8,562 nt of DNA from Eubacterium sp. GTDB lineage: Bacteria > Bacillota > Clostridia > Lachnospirales > Lachnospiraceae. The stretch spans positions 1-8,562 of the forward strand of contig JAJGAH010000083.1 in the NCBI GenBank assembly GCA_020844525.1, written 5' to 3'. Position 1 is the stretch's first letter. Every line of letters begins with the position of its first letter. This document shows positions 5,541 to 8,562 of the stretch, in pieces. Made by a program: the position numbers and the translations under genes. The notes under the pieces are model-generated. The model was not told the DNA's origin. It saw nothing but the letters and a program-made list of their open reading frames with translations, and made no database searches.

Positions 5541-6713
5541 ATGGATTACGCAAAAGAGTCTCTGAAAAAGCACTATGAGTGGAAGGGAAAAATAGAGATC
5601 AAGCTCCGTGCAGAGGTAAACAGTGCCGAAGCGCTCAGCCTGGCTTATACACCCGGCGTTGCCCAGCCCTGCCTGGAGATCCAGAAGGATATCAATAAAA
5701 GCTACGAGCTGACCAGAAGATGGAACACTGTCGCGGTTGTTACAGATGGTACCGCAGTCCTTGGACTTGGTGATATCGGACCGGAAGCCGGTATGCCGGT
5801 TATGGAGGGAAAATGTGCACTCTTCAAGGCCTTCGGTGATGTCGATGCCATCCCGCTCTGTGTAAGGACTCACGATGTAGATGAAATCGTAAAAACTGTT
5901 TCTCTTCTTGCCGGTTCCTTCGGCGGCATCAACCTGGAGGACATTGCCGCTCCGAGATGCTTTGAGATCGAAGAGAAGCTGAAAAGATGCACCGATATCC
6001 CGATCTTCCATGATGACCAGCACGGAACCGCTGTGATCACCCTTGCCGGACTGATGAACGCCCTGAAGGTGGTCGGTAAAAATATCGAAGATATCAAGAT
6101 TGTCACCTCCGGTGCAGGTGCAGCCGGCATTGCAATCATCAAGCTGCTGATCTCCATGGGCCTGAAGAACGTCATCATGACCGACAGAAAGGGCGCTATT
6201 TACGAGGGACGTGAGGGATTAAATCCGGTCAAGGAAGAAATGGCCAAAATTACCAACAGAAACCATACAGCCGGTACCCTGGCGGAAGTGATCAAGGGCG
6301 CGGATGTATTCATTGGTGTATCCGCTCCCGGCACACTGACACAGGATATGGTACGCACCATGGCAAAGGATCCGATCATCTTTGCCTGCGCAAACCCTGT
6401 CCCGGAAATCTATCCGGATGAAGCCAAGGCTGCAGGAGCAGCAGTGGTCTCCACAGGCAGAAGTGACTTCCCGAACCAGATCAACAATGTACTCTGCTTC
6501 CCGGGCATTTTCCGCGGTGCCCTTGATGTCCGCGCTTCCGATATCAATGATGCCATGAAGATCGCCGCAGCAAAGGCAATCGCAGGACTTGTATCCGATG
6601 AGGAGCTTTCCGCCGATTACATTCTGCCAAAGGCCTTTGATCCGAGAGTAAAGGACGCAGTAGCAGCTGCTGTCGCAAAAGCAGCCAGAGAGAGCGGTGT
6701 TGCCAGAAAATAA
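5541..6713 (+). CDS. malic enzyme, short bacterial form (malate to pyruvate, probably NAD-dependent)
   Basis: This 390-residue enzyme catalyses oxidative decarboxylation of malate to pyruvate and CO2. The N-terminal catalytic domain has the catalytic Tyr36 in AYTPGV, Lys91 in MEGKCALFK, metal ligands Glu133-Asp134 (INLEDI), and Asp159 in FHDDQHGTAV. The C-terminal Rossmann domain has GAGAAG at 191-196 and ends its second strand in Asp215 (IMTDRKG). An acid at that place usually favours NAD over NADP; this is an inference. SDFPNQINNVLCFPG marks the conserved late substrate-site region. It lacks the phosphotransacetylase-like extension of MaeB-type enzymes. GGAGGA at 5527-5532, eight bases before ATG, fixes the start. 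It follows the Lrp-type regulator by 86 bp and probably feeds fumarate- and malate-derived carbon from aspartate into pyruvate. Confidence 0.95.
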   Translation: MDYAKESLKKHYEWKGKIEIKLRAEVNSAEALSLAYTPGVAQPCLEIQKDINKSYELTRRWNTVAVVTDGTAVLGLGDIGPEAGMPVMEGKCALFKAFGDVDAIPLCVRTHDVDEIVKTVSLLAGSFGGINLEDIAAPRCFEIEEKLKRCTDIPIFHDDQHGTAVITLAGLMNALKVVGKNIEDIKIVTSGAGAAGIAIIKLLISMGLKNVIMTDRKGAIYEGREGLNPVKEEMAKITNRNHTAGTLAEVIKGADVFIGVSAPGTLTQDMVRTMAKDPIIFACANPVPEIYPDEAKAAGAAVVSTGRSDFPNQINNVLCFPGIFRGALDVRASDINDAMKIAAAKAIAGLVSDEELSADYILPKAFDPRVKDAVAAAVAKAARESGVARK

Positions 6714-6782
6714 ATTCTGACAGTTTGCACATGGAAACCTGCAATCCCGGGAAAAATATGTACACATCATGAATGGCTGACG

Positions 6783-6791
6783 TGCTATACT
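6783..6791 (+). promoter_or_regulatory. extended -10 promoter candidate for the DUF6465-like gene
   Basis: TGCTATACT fits the TGn-TATAAT extended -10 form with one mismatch. There is no good -35 box, which extended -10 promoters tolerate. The leader to ATG 6902 would be about 105 bases, and no strong structure was noticed in it. Confidence 0.4.
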
Positions 6792-6901
6792 TACATATAC
6801 AGAAGTCTTTCCGTCGTCATATTTCTGTTGACTGTATGGATACGGTCTGACATTCTGCGAATTCTGAAAATCTGTGAATAAAGTGAAAGAGGTAAAGCAA
6901 A

Positions 6902-7099
6902 ATGGCATCCAAGAAAAGTGAAGTAAAAACCGATGTGATTCTGCAGTACGCTGGAAAGCAGTTTACACAGGCTGACATTATCGCAAGAGTAAAAGCAGCA
7001 GCGCCTGCCGCAAAAGATCTCACCATTTATGTAAAACCGGAAGAAAACAGAGCCTATTATGTAGCCGATGGAGATGCAGATAACTACGTCGATCTCTGA
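6902..7099 (+). CDS. DUF6465-like small protein
   Basis: This 65-residue protein resembles the small DUF6465 proteins common in Lachnospiraceae and relatives. It has a short lysine-rich start (MASKKSEVKT), then an ILQYAGKQFTQADIIARVK segment, and a conserved-looking TIYVKPEENRAYYVADGD block. The function of that family is not known to me. No transmembrane segment, signal peptide or metal-binding Cys/His set is visible, so it is likely a small cytosolic alpha/beta protein. AAAGAGG at 6886-6892 precedes ATG by nine bases. It appears to be a single-gene unit: it has its own candidate promoter and is closed by a terminator at 7123-7156. The family assignment rests on remembered motif similarity only. 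Confidence 0.8.
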   Translation: MASKKSEVKTDVILQYAGKQFTQADIIARVKAAAPAAKDLTIYVKPEENRAYYVADGDADNYVDL

Positions 7100-7122
7100 A
7101 AAGGGAATGTAATTTATATGCT

Positions 7123-7156
7123 GGGGCCGGTTCCGTTACAGATCCGGCTCTTTTTT
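7123..7156 (+). terminator. Rho-independent terminator after the DUF6465-like gene
   Basis: GGGGCCGG (7123-7130) pairs with CCGGCTCT (7144-7151), including two G-T pairs, around a 13-base loop. A T run to 7156 follows. Confidence 0.8.
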
Positions 7157-7187
7157 ACTGCAATCACATGACCGGAACGCAGGAACG

Positions 7188-7196
7188 TGATAGAAT
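7188..7196 (+). promoter_or_regulatory. extended -10 promoter candidate for the 35-aa gene
   Basis: TGATAGAAT matches TGn-TATAAT with one mismatch. It lies 34 bases before ATG 7231, just downstream of the preceding terminator. The -35 region is weak. Confidence 0.4.
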
Positions 7197-7230
7197 AAGA
7201 TCAGATTTATAACAGAAGGAAGGCGATTTC

Positions 7231-7338
7231 ATGAGTAAGCTTGGTGGAAAGAATAAAGACAGCAAGAAGGCTGCGGAGAAAAAGATGCAGCAGCAGCTTG
7301 CAGCCCTCGCACGCAAAAATGCGAAGAAAAAGAAATAA
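7231..7338 (+). CDS. small lysine-rich protein, 35 aa, unknown function
   Basis: This short open frame starts MSKLGGKNKDSKKAAEKKMQ and ends in ARKNAKKKK. It is strongly basic: 13 of 35 residues are Lys or Arg against two acidic ones. The middle (AAEKKMQQQLAALARKNAK) could form an amphipathic helix. There are no aromatic residues and no hydrophobic stretch long enough for a membrane segment, so nucleic-acid or ribosome association is a guess only. Support for a real gene is the context: AAGGAAGG at 7216-7223, seven bases before ATG, an extended -10 box upstream, a terminator separating it from the previous gene, and a long hairpin nine bases after its stop. I do not recognise a family. Confidence 0.6.
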   Translation: MSKLGGKNKDSKKAAEKKMQQQLAALARKNAKKKK

Positions 7339-7347
7339 TGCTGACAG

Positions 7348-7385
7348 ACAGGCGGAGGATTGCCAAAAAGGCATCCTTCGCCTGT
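7348..7385 (+). terminator. long hairpin after the 35-aa gene, no T run
   Basis: ACAGGCG (7348-7354) pairs with CGCCTGT (7379-7385). The helix continues through AGGAT/ATCCT to GCC/GGC with one G-T pair and one bulged T, giving about 16 pairs around an AAAAA loop. The sequence after it is AATAATATA, not T-rich, on either strand. It may be an atypical terminator or a structure protecting the mRNA 3' end. Confidence 0.5.
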
Positions 7386-7520
7386 AATAATATACTGCAG
7401 ACTATAGAAGAACAATGAAGGAGTAAAAAATCGGATATTGCTTAAAAAGCTGCTCTTAAAGGAAAGGAAGCTATAAAATACAGAAGCAATCCTGAAGCCA
7501 GGAGAAAGGTAGGCACAAAT
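7386..7520 (+). other. leader region of the C69 dipeptidase
   Basis: These 135 bases are purine- and AT-rich. A TATAAA at 7472-7477 could be a -10 box but lacks a recognisable -35. Several Shine-Dalgarno-like words (AAGGAG at 7418-7423, AAAGGAAAGG near 7458-7467) precede only very short frames. I see no defined element beyond these. Confidence 0.35.
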
Positions 7521-8562
7521 ATGTCCTGTACAACAATATTGGTTGGGAAGAAGGCAACCTATGACGGTTCAACCTTCATTGCAAGAAATGACGATTCACC
7601 ATCCGGGAAATACACACCCAAAAAATTCACTGTTGTTCTGCCGGAGGAACAGCCGCGCAGATACCGTTCTGTCCTGTCTCATGTAGAAATAGACCTTCCG
7701 GAACATCCGATGCGCTATACCGCAGTACCAAATGCACTTGAGGGAGAAGGAATCTGGGCGGCAAGCGGTGTGAATGAGGCAAATGTAGGGATGACCGCTA
7801 CAGAAACCATTACGACAAACGAGCGGGTCCTGGGAGCAGATCCCCTGGCAGAGTTTAAGCCTGCCAGGGATGGAGAACCGGAAATACCCGGCGGAATCGG
7901 TGAGGAGGACCTCGTCGTCCTCACACTCCCATATATTCACAGTGCCCGTGAAGGCGTGCTTCGCATGGGCAGTCTCCTGGAAAAATACGGCACCTATGAG
8001 TCCAATGGTATGGCCTTTCAGGACAGGAATGAAATCTGGTGGCTGGAGAGCATCGGTGGACATCACTGGATTGCCAGAAGAGTTCCGGATGACAAATACG
8101 TCATAATGCCCAATCAGCTCGGCATCGACTCCTTTGACCTGGAAGATGCTTTTGGCAGCCAGCGCGAATATATGTGTTCTGCGGACCTGAAGACGTTCAT
8201 GGCGGAAAATCACCTGGACCTCACGTTTACGGATTCTGAAACCGGATCAGAATCGCAAAATATCTTTAACCCGAGAGACGCATTCGGAAGCCACGATGAT
8301 GCAGACCATGTCTACAATACGCCACGTGCCTGGTTTATGGCCCGGTATCTGAATCCGGATTCCGCATCCTGGGACGGGGAACAGGCGGATTACCGCCCGG
8401 AATCCGACAATATCCCATGGTGTCTGACACCTGAGAGAAAGATCACACCGGAGGATGTCAAATACCTGCTGTCCTCACATTTCCAGGGAACGCCCTATGA
8501 TCCATATGCTACCTATGGGGATAGCAGCAGAAGAGGTGCTTATCGCTCCATCGGCATCAATC
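7521..8562 (+). CDS. C69-family dipeptidase (PepD-like), 3' end outside the window
   Basis: The first 347 codons are present without frameshift and the gene runs off the window; full-length family members are roughly 470 residues or more. The N-terminus [20 protein letters not shown] is diagnostic of peptidase family C69. Cys3 is the expected nucleophile of this N-terminal-nucleophile fold, and ARNDDSP follows as in PepD-type dipeptidases. Later family-like blocks include the [39 protein letters not shown] and [11 protein letters not shown] regions. The enzyme cleaves dipeptides with broad specificity. No signal peptide precedes Cys3, so it is probably cytosolic. ATG 7521 is chosen because it puts the Cys at position 3; AAAGG lies 11 bases upstream, a rather distant site. 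Carcin-type bile or penicillin acylase relatives are less likely. Confidence 0.9.
   Translation, partial: MSCTTILVGKKATYDGSTFIARNDDSPSGKYTPKKFTVVLPEEQPRRYRSVLSHVEIDLPEHPMRYTAVPNALEGEGIWAASGVNEANVGMTATETITTNERVLGADPLAEFKPARDGEPEIPGGIGEEDLVVLTLPYIHSAREGVLRMGSLLEKYGTYESNGMAFQDRNEIWWLESIGGHHWIARRVPDDKYVIMPNQLGIDSFDLEDAFGSQREYMCSADLKTFMAENHLDLTFTDSETGSESQNIFNPRDAFGSHDDADHVYNTPRAWFMARYLNPDSASWDGEQADYRPESDNIPWCLTPERKITPEDVKYLLSSHFQGTPYDPYATYGDSSRRGAYRSIGIN

Noticed and set aside
7438..7476. 12-codon leader peptide starting TTG before the C69 dipeptidase gene
   Set aside because: Its AAGGAG is 14 bases away, the start codon is weak, and no attenuator hairpin follows, so support is insufficient.

Overview
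The window reads as chromosomal DNA of a low-to-mid GC Firmicute, most likely a Lachnospiraceae-type gut Clostridium. The pointers are a scpA-scpB pair of Firmicute type, a DUF6465-like small protein of the kind found in that family, purine-rich Shine-Dalgarno sites, and TTG and GTG starts. This is inferred from protein character, not from a database match. All identified genes are on the + strand except aspA.

Layout. A terminator from an upstream gene (about 26-60) is followed by a calcineurin-like metallophosphoesterase (141-1031). Its end abuts or overlaps scpA (proposed GTG start at 1070). After a 183-bp gap comes scpB (2075-2779). ScpA and ScpB are the kleisin and winged-helix partners of SMC in chromosome condensation. 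Aspartate ammonia-lyase aspA (4239-2803, - strand) converges on scpB with a gap of only 23 bp. A 768-bp divergent region (4240-5007) then separates aspA from an Lrp/AsnC-type regulator (5008-5454, TTG start). The regulator is followed by a short-form malic enzyme (5541-6713). Downstream are a DUF6465-like 65-aa protein (6902-7099) with a good terminator, a lysine-rich 35-aa open frame (7231-7338), a long hairpin, and the 5' part of a C69-family dipeptidase (7521 to the window end).

How the genes may work together. aspA (aspartate to fumarate plus ammonia), the Lrp-type regulator and malic enzyme (malate to pyruvate plus CO2) look like an amino-acid-responsive aspartate catabolism neighbourhood, with fumarase supplied from elsewhere. 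The C69 dipeptidase fits a peptide-using lifestyle but is a separate unit.

The most unusual part is the aspA-lrp intergenic region. It has a good promoter followed at once by a strong terminator that ends no visible gene. After that comes a GC-rich block with a perfect 109-bp direct repeat (4694-4802 and 4878-4986), built from imperfect palindromes that each have GCGAAGC at the tip. The second copy ends 10 bases before the lrp ribosome-binding site. I see no CRISPR array, tRNA, rRNA, insertion sequence or phage gene, and no clear new multi-gene system. The best candidate for something undescribed is this palindromic repeat family together with the promoter-terminator leader.
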